Of a stretch of DNA of 64,000 nt, positions 42,282 through 51,217 are shown in pieces. Source of the DNA: Flavobacteriaceae bacterium. Lineage in GTDB: Bacteria; Bacteroidota; Bacteroidia; Flavobacteriales; Flavobacteriaceae. A program made the translations under genes and the position numbers. The notes beneath the pieces were generated by a model. The model had not been told where the DNA came from and did no database searches. It saw only the letters and a program-made list of their open reading frames with translations. Position 1 is the stretch's first letter; each line of letters opens with the position of its first letter. The stretch covers positions 7,283 through 71,282 of the forward strand of contig JAGKWW010000008.1 of assembly GCA_021151665.1 (NCBI GenBank), given 5' to 3'.

Positions 42282-43154
42282 ATGGCGTCATCTTTTGAGA
42301 AATTCCAGAAACGACGGGTAATTTCCTCATACTTCTCTGTGGTCCTGTGCATCTTTATCGTACTCACATTGCTGGGTACTTTGGGGCTTTTCGTGATCAA
42401 TACTGAAAAGATATCGGGCTACGTAAAAGAGAATATCCCGATGACGGTGTATTTTAAAAGGGAGGCATCAGACAGCACGATGCAGGCTTTCGGGCAAAAG
42501 CTGAAAGCAGCTCCCTACATCAAAGACTATAATTTTGTTTCTAAGGATTCGGCAGCCAAAAACAACCCGGATATTGCGGGCGACTACGAAACGCTTCTTG
42601 ACAGTAATCCGCTACTTGACTCGTACGACATTCACCTGAAGGGCGGGTATGTACAGGCCGACAGCCTTAAAGAGATTGAAGTTGCGATGCGTTCCAATCC
42701 TGATGTGGGCGATGTAACCTACGACAACGTATTGGTAGACCTGGCGAATGACAACATACAAACCATCTCCTACTGGATACTTATCGTTAGCGCGATTTTG
42801 GTGGTGGTAGCGATGCTGCTCATCAACAGTGCGCTCAGGCTTTCAATTTATGCACACCGCTTTACGATCAAAACCATGCAGATGGTAGGTGCAACCAAAT
42901 CCTTCATCCGCCGTCCGTATATCTGGAAAGGAATTAAACTGGGACTGATAGGGGCATTACTTAGCATGGCAGTACTGGTGTATTTCGTCTACTGGTTTGA
43001 CGCGACCTTCCCTGAACTTAATGTTTGGGAGGACTGGATACCAACAGCCATTGTACTGGCGGGCGTTCTTGCGTTTGGAATTATCATTGCAGCAATAAGT
43101 ACTTTCTTCGCGACGCAAAGGTTCCTGAACCTGAAGACGGACGATCTTTACTAG
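42282..43154 (+). CDS. ftsX: FtsX-family ABC-type cell-division permease
   Basis: The 290-residue protein has one helix (about 21-45), an extracytoplasmic domain (about 50-160), and three more helices near 165-190, 215-240 and 255-280. That is the FtsX topology with its four transmembrane segments. FtsX pairs with FtsE to activate peptidoglycan hydrolases at division. The ATG at 42282 was chosen (MASSFEKFQKRR) because the preceding in-frame codons are not conserved. DUF3098 and uppP follow on the same strand, a cell-wall cluster. FtsE is not in this window. Confidence 0.9.
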   Translation: MASSFEKFQKRRVISSYFSVVLCIFIVLTLLGTLGLFVINTEKISGYVKENIPMTVYFKREASDSTMQAFGQKLKAAPYIKDYNFVSKDSAAKNNPDIAGDYETLLDSNPLLDSYDIHLKGGYVQADSLKEIEVAMRSNPDVGDVTYDNVLVDLANDNIQTISYWILIVSAILVVVAMLLINSALRLSIYAHRFTIKTMQMVGATKSFIRRPYIWKGIKLGLIGALLSMAVLVYFVYWFDATFPELNVWEDWIPTAIVLAGVLAFGIIIAAISTFFATQRFLNLKTDDLY

Positions 43155-43224
43155 ATTATTGGACTATTAGAACGTTAGATTATTAGACCACTCCGGACAA
43201 CCTGAAACTTAAAACCTGAAAACA
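43151..43224. repeat. intergenic TTAGATTATT and CCTGAAA word repeats
   Basis: A first group reads AGATTATTGGACTATTAGAA then TTAGATTATTAGACC (43153-43188). A second reads AACCTGAAACTT then AAAACCTGAAAAC (43199-43222). The reverse complement of the second kind is close to the repeat at 708-732, so both belong to one family. The stretch lies between ftsX and DUF3098 and codes for nothing. Confidence 0.65.
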
Positions 43225-43232
43225 TATTCGTT

Positions 43233-43544
43233 ATGAAAAACGAGATTAATAAAAACCATACCTTCCTTTTTGAGAAGGAAAATTACAAGCTGTTGCTTAT
43301 CGGGCTTGGCGTTATTGCCCTGGGCTTTATCCTGATGGCCGGCGGCGGCAGTGAGGACCCGAAAGTATTCAGCGATGCTATCTTCAATTTCCGGAGGATA
43401 CGCCTGGCGCCTACCGTAGTGCTTATCGGTTTTGGGATCACGATATGGTCGATCATGAAAAACCCAAAAGTTGCGCCTGAAAAAACGGGGGCTACCTTTC
43501 CGGAAGAGCAGCCAATAAAGAACTTTAAAACGGGCAAAAAATAA
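43233..43544 (+). CDS. DUF3098 membrane protein
   Basis: The 103-residue protein has two membrane helices (about 20-37 and 57-75) joined by a short loop, typical of the Bacteroidota family DUF3098. Its TAA shares one base with the ATG of uppP (TAATG), so the genes are translationally coupled. Constant proximity to ftsX and uppP suggests a cell-wall or division role, but no function is known. Confidence 0.88.
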   Translation: MKNEINKNHTFLFEKENYKLLLIGLGVIALGFILMAGGGSEDPKVFSDAIFNFRRIRLAPTVVLIGFGITIWSIMKNPKVAPEKTGATFPEEQPIKNFKTGKK

Positions 43545-44359
43545 TGGATTTTATACAGGCCGTCATCCTTGCCATTATCGAGGGGCTTACCGAATACCTC
43601 CCGATATCTTCTACGGCACACATGATCTTTGCCAGCTCGTATTACGGTATACAGGAAGATGACTTTGTAAAGCTTTTCCAGGTGTCGATACAGTTCGGGG
43701 CTATCCTGGCGGTTGTGGCGCTGTACTGGAAAAAGTTCTTCGATTTTACCCGTATCAATTTTTACATCAAGCTGGCTTGTGCAGTTGTTCCTGCGCTGAT
43801 ACTCGGCAAATTGTTTGACGACCTTATAGAGGAAGCCCTGGGCGACCCCATCCCTATTGCTATTGTGTTGATTGTGGGGGGAATCATTTTGCTCTTCATC
43901 GAAAACCTGTTTAAAAATCCTGTAATTTACAAAGAGGAAGATATTACCATCAAGAAAGCCGTGACCATCGGTTTCTGGCAGTGCCTCGCCATGATGCCGG
44001 GTACAAGCCGTGCCGCAGCGTCTATTATCGGCGGGATGCAACAAGGACTTACACGCCAAGCCGCAGCAGAATTCTCTTTCTTCCTCGCCGTGCCTACGAT
44101 GTTAGCCGTAACGGTATATTCGCTTTTTGTAAAAACATACGAGCATACACAACTAAAAGGCTATGAATTGCTTACCCAATATCCGGATAACCTCAAAATG
44201 TTCCTGATGGGGAATGTCATCGCATTCGTTGTCGCCATCATTGCCATAAAAGGTTTTATAGGCATTATCAAAAAATATGGCTTTAAGCCCTGGGGATGGT
44301 ACCGCATCATTGCCGGAGCCGCATTACTGGCTTACTTTTTAACTTTCAAACAAAACTAA
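43544..44359 (+). CDS. uppP: undecaprenyl-diphosphatase (UppP/BacA)
   Basis: The 271-residue membrane enzyme dephosphorylates undecaprenyl diphosphate to recycle the lipid carrier for peptidoglycan and surface glycans. It shows EGLTEYLPISSTAHM near residue 12 and PGTSRAAASIIGGM near 151, which are the two conserved catalytic regions. About eight helices are visible. Downstream truB starts after one base with TTG, an unusual tight link between wall-lipid and tRNA genes. Confidence 0.95.
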   Translation: MDFIQAVILAIIEGLTEYLPISSTAHMIFASSYYGIQEDDFVKLFQVSIQFGAILAVVALYWKKFFDFTRINFYIKLACAVVPALILGKLFDDLIEEALGDPIPIAIVLIVGGIILLFIENLFKNPVIYKEEDITIKKAVTIGFWQCLAMMPGTSRAAASIIGGMQQGLTRQAAAEFSFFLAVPTMLAVTVYSLFVKTYEHTQLKGYELLTQYPDNLKMFLMGNVIAFVVAIIAIKGFIGIIKKYGFKPWGWYRIIAGAALLAYFLTFKQN

Positions 44360-44360
44360 G

Positions 44361-45053
44361 TTGGCTTTACCCGAAGAATTTACCGAAGGCAAAGTTTTGC
44401 TTATCGATAAGCCGTTGACGTGGAGTTCGTTTCAGGCGGTTAATAAAGTAAAGTGGAGCCTTAAAAAGCACCTGGGGCTTAAAAAGCTAAAGGTAGGCCA
44501 TGCCGGTACGCTCGATCCGCTGGCTACTGGGCTGCTTATCATCTGCACCGGAAAATTTACCAAGCGCATACAGGAATTACAGGGAATGGAAAAGGAATAC
44601 ACGGGTACTTTTCATATCGGAGCCACTACCCCATCCTACGACCTTGAAACCGAAATAGACCAGACCTTTGACATCTCGCATATCGATGAAAATCTGGTAC
44701 AGCAAACCGTTCAGCAGTTTTTAGGCGAGATCGACCAGAAGCCACCGGTGTTTTCGGCCATAAAGAAAGACGGAAAGCGCCTGTATGAACATGCCCGAAA
44801 AGGTGAGGAAGTGGAAATCGCGTCACGCAAAACCACCATTTACGAATTTGAACTGACACGTATCGCACTGCCCGAAGTCGATTTTCGCGTGGTATGCAGC
44901 AAAGGCACGTACATCCGTTCTCTGGCGCACGATTTTGGCGTTGCGCTTGGTGCAGGAGCACATCTTACTGCGTTACGCCGTACTAAGATCGGGGAATTCA
45001 ATGTTGCGGATGCCATATCGCCACAGGCGTTTGAAGAATCGGTAACGGAATGA
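44361..45053 (+). CDS. truB: tRNA pseudouridine(55) synthase, TTG start
   Basis: The 230-residue enzyme makes pseudouridine at position 55 of the T-psi-C loop. The catalytic Asp52 lies in GHAGTLDPLATG, with VLLIDKPLTWSSFQ at the N-terminus and KGTYIRSLAHDFG later. No in-frame ATG occurs upstream of the conserved segment after the uppP stop. TTG at 44361 is therefore the start. The last 4 bp overlap the next gene (ATGA). Confidence 0.93.
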   Translation: MALPEEFTEGKVLLIDKPLTWSSFQAVNKVKWSLKKHLGLKKLKVGHAGTLDPLATGLLIICTGKFTKRIQELQGMEKEYTGTFHIGATTPSYDLETEIDQTFDISHIDENLVQQTVQQFLGEIDQKPPVFSAIKKDGKRLYEHARKGEEVEIASRKTTIYEFELTRIALPEVDFRVVCSKGTYIRSLAHDFGVALGAGAHLTALRRTKIGEFNVADAISPQAFEESVTE

Positions 45054-45676
45054 AAAAATTACTCCTGTTGATATTGCTGTTTCCACTGTTGGTGACGGCA
45101 CAAACCTTCAAAATATCCGACCTGAAGGACGGTGACCTCATTTTTATGGATATGGACTGCGGCCCACTGTGCGATGCTATCGAAGCGGTAACTGAGGGCT
45201 ACAAGGGCAACGACTTTAGCCACATGGGCCTGGTGTACCACCGTAATGACAGCCTGTACATCGTTGAGGCGGCGGGAAATTCGGTACGGCTTACCGCCTG
45301 GGAAAAATTCCGAAGCTACACCAAAAAGCCATTATATGCCGGCAGGCTTAAGCCTAAATATGCAGGCCTCGCACCTAAAGCCGTAACATTTTCGCTCAAG
45401 CAAATGGGGACGCCCTATGACGATGAATACGTTTACAACAACAGCGCTTACTACTGTAGCGAGCTGATCTATGATGCATTCTTGTTTGCCAACGATGGTA
45501 AGCCTTTCTTCACGCTGGAACCGATGACCTATCGCCAGCCCGGCACTAAAGAATTCTTCCCGGCTTGGGTAGACTATTATAAAACACTGGGCAAACCTAT
45601 TCCGCAGGGAATGCCGGGATGCAACCCGGGCGGAATCTCGAAATCGGAAAAGATTGAGGTCAGGCCACTTGAATAA
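45050..45676 (+). CDS. secreted YiiX/YebB-like permuted papain-fold peptidase
   Basis: The 208-residue protein has a signal peptide (about 1-17, ending VTAQ). Its catalytic residues fit the circularly permuted NlpC/P60-like YiiX family: His58 in FSHMGLVY, Glu74 and Cys136 in YYCSELIYDAF. The family hydrolyses amide bonds of wall peptides or lipoproteins in the periplasm. It overlaps truB by 4 bp. No terminator was seen after it. Confidence 0.83.
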   Translation: MKKLLLLILLFPLLVTAQTFKISDLKDGDLIFMDMDCGPLCDAIEAVTEGYKGNDFSHMGLVYHRNDSLYIVEAAGNSVRLTAWEKFRSYTKKPLYAGRLKPKYAGLAPKAVTFSLKQMGTPYDDEYVYNNSAYYCSELIYDAFLFANDGKPFFTLEPMTYRQPGTKEFFPAWVDYYKTLGKPIPQGMPGCNPGGISKSEKIEVRPLE

Positions 45677-45755
45677 GACAGTCGTGTCATCCTGACAAAG
45701 GATCAATTTCAACAAAGATTTTTTAGTCGCCGGTTTCGTTCATATTGCAAAAACA

Positions 45756-46364
45756 CTATATCTTGTCAGCCGTTTCCAGCAATAACGCGATTTCCTGCAT
45801 GGTGCTTACCCCTTTGTCATGAAGGTACCATTTCTGCAATTCCGTTTTCGCCTCGTCAGTTACGTGCCCGTGCGTTTCTTTATCAAGGCGAATTAGTTCG
45901 GCAGCATCATGAGGCCTCGGCCCCCAGCTCCCGGAAACACGCCCGGCCTCTTTATCGATCAGAACTAATTTTGGGATAGAGCGGGCGCCATTGGTAAGGA
46001 ACTCATCCATTAGCGCAGGGTTAGCATCGCGAAGTGCAATACGCAGTTCGATATTTTTTGAAATGTCCGCCATTTTATGGATAACCGGAACAATTTGAGC
46101 CGCATCCCCACACCAGCCCTCGGAAATGACAAGCATAATGTACTCCTTCTGAAGGTGTTCCAGGCCAAGCTTTATCCCTGCGGGAACTTCGATAGTTTTA
46201 TCAAGGCGGTTCATGCGGGTTTCGTTAAGCGTACTGTAATGCAAAAGAGCTTCGCTCTGTGTATCGCCTGTAGACATGCCTTGCTTAAGCAAAGCCGACA
46301 TGTACCCCCTGTATTCTTTGTAAGACATGCTGTTGTTTAAAGCATTCTCAATAATTGTTTTCAT
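45756..46364 (-). CDS. thioredoxin-fold protein with a single-cysteine WCGDA motif
   Basis: The 202-residue cytosolic protein has a thioredoxin-like core (about 70-160) with EGWCGDAAQ, where the second active-site cysteine is missing and only Cys85 remains. SIPKLVLID supplies the conserved cis-proline. With one cysteine it cannot do classic dithiol exchange; it may bind substrates or act through a mixed disulfide. The function is unknown. Confidence 0.75.
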   Translation of the reverse strand: MKTIIENALNNSMSYKEYRGYMSALLKQGMSTGDTQSEALLHYSTLNETRMNRLDKTIEVPAGIKLGLEHLQKEYIMLVISEGWCGDAAQIVPVIHKMADISKNIELRIALRDANPALMDEFLTNGARSIPKLVLIDKEAGRVSGSWGPRPHDAAELIRLDKETHGHVTDEAKTELQKWYLHDKGVSTMQEIALLLETADKI

Positions 46365-46460
46365 TTTTCAGTTTTTTGTAAAAATAAGTCTTTTTAACAG
46401 ATGCAAAGTCTGAACCACACAACAAATTACTGTAATTTAGTCAGGTAATATTCGTACAAA

Positions 46461-47240
46461 ATGAAATTTGACGGCACTACTGTCGGCCTTGTACTTTCGG
46501 GGGGCGGCTCTAAAGGCATTGCCCACGCCGGGGTACTGAAATTCCTCGACGAGAAAAATATCCGCCCGCAGCATATTGCCGGCACGAGCTCGGGCGCCAT
46601 TGTGTCATCGTTATACGCGTTCGGCAAAAAGCCCGAAGAGATTCTGGAGTTTTTTAAGTCCATCTACTTTTTTCACTGGAAACACTTTACGTTCAGAAAG
46701 CCCGGGTTCATCGATTCGGAGGCTTTCCGCAATTATTTCCAGACGGTTTTTGAAGACAACCGAATCGGCGACCTGCCGTCTAAGCTCCATATTACCGCGA
46801 CAGACCTGGTGTCCGGGAAGCTGCGCATCTTTGAGCCGGAAGTTAAGCTGGCCGATGCCGTGCTGGCGTCTGCGGCATTTCCGGGAATCATTTCCCCGTA
46901 CGAGATAGATGGAAGGCTTTACAGCGATGGCGGGATCATCAATCACTTCCCTACCGATATCCTGCAAGGGCGCTGCGAAACGCTGATCGGGGTTTACGTG
47001 AGCCCCATCCAGAAAATAGAGGCAGCCGACCTCCGCACCATCCGTGCCGTGACAACCCGCGCTTACGACCTGCTTTCGGCCAACAGCAACATGCAGAAGT
47101 TTACACTTTGCGACTGGATCATCAGCCCTGATGAACTCGCGCTGTACAGCACATTTGAAACCAATAAGGCGAAGATGGATGCGATTTTCAATATCGGTTA
47201 CGAGACTGCAAAAAAGTCGTATGAAGAACTGATTGTTTAG
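46461..47240 (+). CDS. patatin-like phospholipase (RssA-type)
   Basis: The 259-residue lipid hydrolase has the oxyanion loop SGGGSKG (13-19), the nucleophile motif GTSSG with Ser43, and the catalytic Asp in DGG (Asp156). These form the patatin Ser-Asp dyad. No signal peptide is visible, so it acts in the cytosol on lipids or acyl-esters. It sits alone between a convergent gene and pyrH. Confidence 0.9.
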   Translation: MKFDGTTVGLVLSGGGSKGIAHAGVLKFLDEKNIRPQHIAGTSSGAIVSSLYAFGKKPEEILEFFKSIYFFHWKHFTFRKPGFIDSEAFRNYFQTVFEDNRIGDLPSKLHITATDLVSGKLRIFEPEVKLADAVLASAAFPGIISPYEIDGRLYSDGGIINHFPTDILQGRCETLIGVYVSPIQKIEAADLRTIRAVTTRAYDLLSANSNMQKFTLCDWIISPDELALYSTFETNKAKMDAIFNIGYETAKKSYEELIV

Positions 47241-47273
47241 CCGCTGCGCACTTTCGCAAAAAAGTTTTATTGC

Positions 47274-47281
47274 TATATTTG
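47274..47281 (+). promoter_or_regulatory. -7 element (TATATTTG) of pyrH-frr
   Basis: TATATTTG is a full TAnnTTTG match 19 bp before the pyrH ATG. A TTTC at about 18 bp further upstream is a weak -33 candidate. Confidence 0.5.
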
Positions 47282-47300
47282 CAGCAGCAAAATAATCCTG

Positions 47301-48008
47301 ATGAAATACAAAAGAATCCTGTTAAAGCTTAGCGGTGAGGCCCTGATGGGCGACCGCCAGTATGGCATAGACCCGAAACGCCTTGCAGAGTATGCAGCCG
47401 AAATAAAGCAAATACATGATATGGGCGTAGAGATTGCCGTAGTGATAGGCGGAGGGAACATCTTTAGGGGTGTGGCCGGGGCCAGCAACGGTATGGACAG
47501 GGTTCAGGGTGATTATATGGGAATGCTTGCTACCGTAATAAATGGTATGGCACTGCAGGGCGCGCTGGAAGATGCCGGCATGCCAACCCGCCTTCAGACT
47601 GCGCTTAAAATAGAAGCCATTGCCGAGCCTTATATAAAAAGGAGGGCCGTGCGCCACCTTGAAAAAGGCCGCATCGTGATTTTTGGGGCCGGAACAGGAA
47701 ACCCTTATTTTACTACCGATACTGCCGCAGTACTGCGTGGTGTAGAGGTAAATGCAGACGTGATACTAAAAGGCACCCGCGTGGACGGCATTTATACCGC
47801 CGATCCTGAAAAAGACGCATCGGCTATAAAATACGACACCCTTACCTTTGAGGATGTCCTGAAAAAAGGCCTGAATGTAATGGATACTACTGCCTTTACC
47901 CTCAGCCAGGAAAATGAACTGCCGATCATCGTATTTGATATGAACAAGGCCGGCAACCTGGTAAAGGTATGCGAAGGCGAAATGGTAGGTACAACCGTAA
48001 ATGTTTAA
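47301..48008 (+). CDS. pyrH: UMP kinase
   Basis: The 235-residue hexameric kinase phosphorylates UMP to UDP. It begins KRILLKLSGEALMG, with VVIGGGNIFRG, AGTGNPYFTTDTAA and a terminal EGEMVGTTV motif, all characteristic of bacterial PyrH. frr follows 23 bp later on the same strand, a widely conserved pairing with a ribosomal or nucleotide link. Confidence 0.96.
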   Translation: MKYKRILLKLSGEALMGDRQYGIDPKRLAEYAAEIKQIHDMGVEIAVVIGGGNIFRGVAGASNGMDRVQGDYMGMLATVINGMALQGALEDAGMPTRLQTALKIEAIAEPYIKRRAVRHLEKGRIVIFGAGTGNPYFTTDTAAVLRGVEVNADVILKGTRVDGIYTADPEKDASAIKYDTLTFEDVLKKGLNVMDTTAFTLSQENELPIIVFDMNKAGNLVKVCEGEMVGTTVNV

Positions 48009-48031
48009 TATATAAAGCTAAGCATTAAGCT

Positions 48032-48595
48032 ATGGAAGAAGAACTGGATTTTATATTAGATAGCACCAAAGAATCGATGGAAGGATCTGTGGCGCACCTT
48101 GAAAAAGAATTCCTGAACATACGTGCCGGAAAGGCAAGCCCTGCCATGCTGGGTGGTGTGAAGGTAGACTACTATGGCGCGCAGACCCCGCTGTCTCAGG
48201 TGGCAAACATCAACACTCCGGATGCACGTACCATTACTGTGCAGCCATGGGAAAAGAACATGCTTCACCCCATTGAGAAAGCTATTATAGTTGCCAACCT
48301 TGGCTTCAACCCGATGAACAACGGCGATAATATTATCATTAGTGTACCTGCCCTTACCGAGGAACGCAGGCGCGACCTTGTAAAGCAGGCAAAATCGGAG
48401 GCCGAAGATGCCAAGATTGGTGTTCGCAATGCGCGTAAGGATGCCAATAACGACATCAAGAAGCTCGAAAAGAACGGCCTGAGCGAAGACATTTGTAAAG
48501 GTGCCGAAGACGATGTGCAAAAGCTTACCGATACCTACATTAAAAAGATTGACGAGCTGCTCTCGCACAAAGAAGCAGAAATCATGAAAGTATAA
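48032..48595 (+). CDS. frr: ribosome recycling factor
   Basis: The 187-residue protein splits terminated 70S ribosomes together with EF-G. The RAGKASPAML motif, the INTPDARTITVQPWEK segment and the C-terminal helix (LTDTYIKKIDEL) are typical. A perfect hairpin terminator follows at once. Length matches the family (about 185). Confidence 0.96.
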   Translation: MEEELDFILDSTKESMEGSVAHLEKEFLNIRAGKASPAMLGGVKVDYYGAQTPLSQVANINTPDARTITVQPWEKNMLHPIEKAIIVANLGFNPMNNGDNIIISVPALTEERRRDLVKQAKSEAEDAKIGVRNARKDANNDIKKLEKNGLSEDICKGAEDDVQKLTDTYIKKIDELLSHKEAEIMKV

Positions 48596-48603
48596 GGAAC
48601 AGG

Positions 48604-48629
48604 AATCCGCCCGCGTGGCGGATTTTTTG
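48604..48629 (+). terminator. Terminator of pyrH-frr
   Basis: A perfect 8-bp stem AATCCGCC/GGCGGATT (48604-48611 with 48617-48624) runs into six T. Confidence 0.9.
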
Positions 48630-48655
48630 TTAGCATAAACCGCCGCGAAAACCGT

Positions 48656-48663
48656 TATCTTTG
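48656..48663 (+). promoter_or_regulatory. -7 element (TATCTTTG) of the DUF5686 gene
   Basis: TATCTTTG is a full TAnnTTTG match. It gives a leader of about 27 nt to the ATG at 48695. Confidence 0.5.
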
Positions 48664-48694
48664 AATCGGCGGAAGAAACTCCGCTTACCAACCG

Positions 48695-51172
48695 ATGAGA
48701 CTACTGCTTTTTGCCCTGCTTTTATTTTACGCTACAGCCTGGCCACAGGTGGTTTCGGGCATAGCAAAAGATGCCGTGACAGGGCAGCCCCTTGCGTTTG
48801 CTACAATTATCCCCGACAGTGGCAAATCGGTAATGGCCGATGTAGATGGCAAGTTCCTGATACAGCCGCGGCCCTCATCTTTTACAGTTTCCTACGTAGG
48901 CTATAAAACCACAATCTTTACCGTGCAGCAGGGCCATAACTTTTATAACGCAGCACTGCAGCAGGCCGAGGAACAACTTTCTGAGGTTGTGATAGTAAAC
49001 CCGGCTATTGAGGTGATGCGGAAGGCGATTTCGAGAAAATCTGTAAATGATCCGCAACAAAAGCTATTTTCCTATCGCTACAAAAATTACCAGCGCCTTA
49101 TTGTAACGGCAAACCCCGACTCTATCAGTGGCAAGCTCGATTCTGTGTTTGTGTATGAAAGGGCCGGACGCCGTTTTGAAAAGATCGATTCTGCCTTTTT
49201 TAAGTTTAAGAAGATTGTCGAAAAACAGCACCTCTACCAGACAGAGAAACTCTCGGAGTACAGCTACAACCGCGAACAGGGTTTAAAACAGCAGGTTTTG
49301 GGAACGCGGATGGCCGGATTTAAAAAGCCGCTATACGAATTCATAGCGCTCAATTTTATATCGCCGTCGGTCTATACCGAAAATATTACGCTAATGGAAA
49401 CGCGATACCCCGGCCCGCTTGCGCGTGATGCCTTTAAAGATTACCGGTATAAGATACTGGATTCTGTAGCTGTTGGCGGACGTAATACATATATGGTCTA
49501 TTTTACGCCGAAGCGAAAAACCGCAAGGAAAATGGATGGCATCCTTTATATAGACGCAAATAATTTCGGGATAGCCAAAGCAATTTTCCGGGTAAAGAAT
49601 GTGCTGGATATTACCGCAGAGCAACGTTTTGGGTATAATAAAGAAAATGACCTGTGGTTTCCGTCGGCACAAACACTTAAAATCGTGAAGGGCAACAATA
49701 AGCAGGATATAAAGATCCTCGGGGAAACCATAAAGTTTGACGGGGAATCGGGAGATATTCGGCATCGGGAAAAAGAACCCTCCGATTATGTATACCTGCT
49801 ACAGGAATCGTCAAATTTTGATACTGAATATAATATCCCTGTCAAAATCCGGAGGCCATCCGTAGCTATTGAAGTAAACGAGGCAGCCATATCAAGGCCG
49901 GATAACTTTTGGGCCCGCTACCGCGACTCACTCGATGTACGCAGCATAACCACCTACACCGCCCTGGACAGCCTGGTGGAAAAAGATAACTGGGAGCAGC
50001 GCATCATCCTGGGGCGACGCATTATTAATGGCTACCTGCCGTTAGGATTTGTTGACCTGGACCTCCGCCAGCTTGTAAAATATAATAATTACGAAGGTTT
50101 CCGTGTCGGCCTTGGAGGCATCACTAACGACCGTTTTTCAGAAATCTTCCGCATCAGTACGTATGGCGCTTATGGCACAAAGGACGGGCAATTCAAGTAC
50201 AGCCTGGGCAGCGCTATGCGTGTGGGCAAGTTCTCGGCCTCTTGGATCGGCGGTTCATATACCGATGATGTCCGCGAGATTGGTAGTACTTCTTTTGCCA
50301 CCGATAAACGGGTATTCAAGATTTACGATCCGCGCCCCATCAACATTACTACCTTTTACAATTACCAAAGCTGGCAGGGATATATCGAAACGCGTATCAT
50401 CCCGAAAACCGAGAGTGTCTGGCAGCTAACCCGCAGCCGCATCGAGCCGAAGTTTAACTATATTTATATGCCCGGCGACAGGATGTACCCCCGATTCTAC
50501 CTTACTACCGCCACGGCGTCCCTGCAATGGAACCCGTTCAGCGAATACATGCAAACGCCCGCAGGCCGGATTGAAACCGAAAAGCGCTTCCCGAAGTTTG
50601 CATTCCAGTACACCCTTGCTTTAAAGAACATCGTGGGAAGCGACCTTAATTTCAGTAAGTTTGACTTCAGGGTAGAATACGAAAAGAAATACCTCAACGG
50701 GCAAAAAACATCGTTCCTGTTGCAATCGGGGCTTGCGCTGGGCGATACGCCTATCACGCACCTTTACAGCACTTCTCCCAACAACCTTGACAGGGATGCC
50801 ATATTAAAACGGGTAACCCTGGCCGGTAAGAACAGTTTTGAAACCATGTATTTCAACGAATTCTTTTCGAGCCGCTATGCAATTTTGCAGGCTAAGCACG
50901 CACTGGGCAAATTCACTATTGTGAACAAGCTGAAGCTGGCGCCTGTAGTAGTAAGCCGTGTCGCGTTTGGCACAATGGATAATCCGGGCGATCATTACGG
51001 CATTCAGTTTAACACACTTGAAAAGGGCTATTACGAAAGCGGGATGGAATTCAACGAGATATTTAAAGGGCTGGGGCTGTCGGCATTCTATCGGTACGGT
51101 CCATACCACCTGCCCACGTTTGACAGGAACATTTCAATAAAGCTTTCGTTTGTGCTCAACTTAGGATTTTAA
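48695..51172 (+). CDS. DUF5686 outer-membrane protein with carboxypeptidase-like domain
   Basis: The 825-residue protein has a signal peptide (about 1-18, ending WPQ). A carboxypeptidase-D-like domain (about 19-100, containing VSGIAKDAVTGQPLAF) resembles the N-terminal part of TonB receptors. The long DUF5686 region carries the many beta-strands of a large outer-membrane barrel, ending LSFVLNLGF. DUF5686 proteins are surface-exposed or barrel proteins of unknown role in Bacteroidota. No plug domain was seen, so it is not a TonB receptor. Confidence 0.85.
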   Translation: MRLLLFALLLFYATAWPQVVSGIAKDAVTGQPLAFATIIPDSGKSVMADVDGKFLIQPRPSSFTVSYVGYKTTIFTVQQGHNFYNAALQQAEEQLSEVVIVNPAIEVMRKAISRKSVNDPQQKLFSYRYKNYQRLIVTANPDSISGKLDSVFVYERAGRRFEKIDSAFFKFKKIVEKQHLYQTEKLSEYSYNREQGLKQQVLGTRMAGFKKPLYEFIALNFISPSVYTENITLMETRYPGPLARDAFKDYRYKILDSVAVGGRNTYMVYFTPKRKTARKMDGILYIDANNFGIAKAIFRVKNVLDITAEQRFGYNKENDLWFPSAQTLKIVKGNNKQDIKILGETIKFDGESGDIRHREKEPSDYVYLLQESSNFDTEYNIPVKIRRPSVAIEVNEAAISRPDNFWARYRDSLDVRSITTYTALDSLVEKDNWEQRIILGRRIINGYLPLGFVDLDLRQLVKYNNYEGFRVGLGGITNDRFSEIFRISTYGAYGTKDGQFKYSLGSAMRVGKFSASWIGGSYTDDVREIGSTSFATDKRVFKIYDPRPINITTFYNYQSWQGYIETRIIPKTESVWQLTRSRIEPKFNYIYMPGDRMYPRFYLTTATASLQWNPFSEYMQTPAGRIETEKRFPKFAFQYTLALKNIVGSDLNFSKFDFRVEYEKKYLNGQKTSFLLQSGLALGDTPITHLYSTSPNNLDRDAILKRVTLAGKNSFETMYFNEFFSSRYAILQAKHALGKFTIVNKLKLAPVVVSRVAFGTMDNPGDHYGIQFNTLEKGYYESGMEFNEIFKGLGLSAFYRYGPYHLPTFDRNISIKLSFVLNLGF

Positions 51173-51193
51173 GCAGAAAACGTTACCAACCCT

Positions 51194-51201
51194 TATATTT
51201 G
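51194..51201 (+). promoter_or_regulatory. -7 element (TATATTTG) of the 148-aa lipoprotein gene
   Basis: TATATTTG is a full TAnnTTTG match 16 bp before the ATG at 51218. Confidence 0.5.
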
Positions 51202-51217
51202 TCTAAAATTTTAACCA

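Noticed and set aside
43283..44059. 258-residue minus-strand reading frame opposite DUF3098 and uppP
   Set aside because: It spans two coupled sense genes with family motifs; low complexity and position mark it as an antisense shadow.
45676..45755. TCATCCTGAC-containing gap after the YiiX-like gene, considered as a terminator or mobile remnant
   Set aside because: No proper hairpin with T-run was found, and a single copy of the word in this window is not enough to call a repeat.
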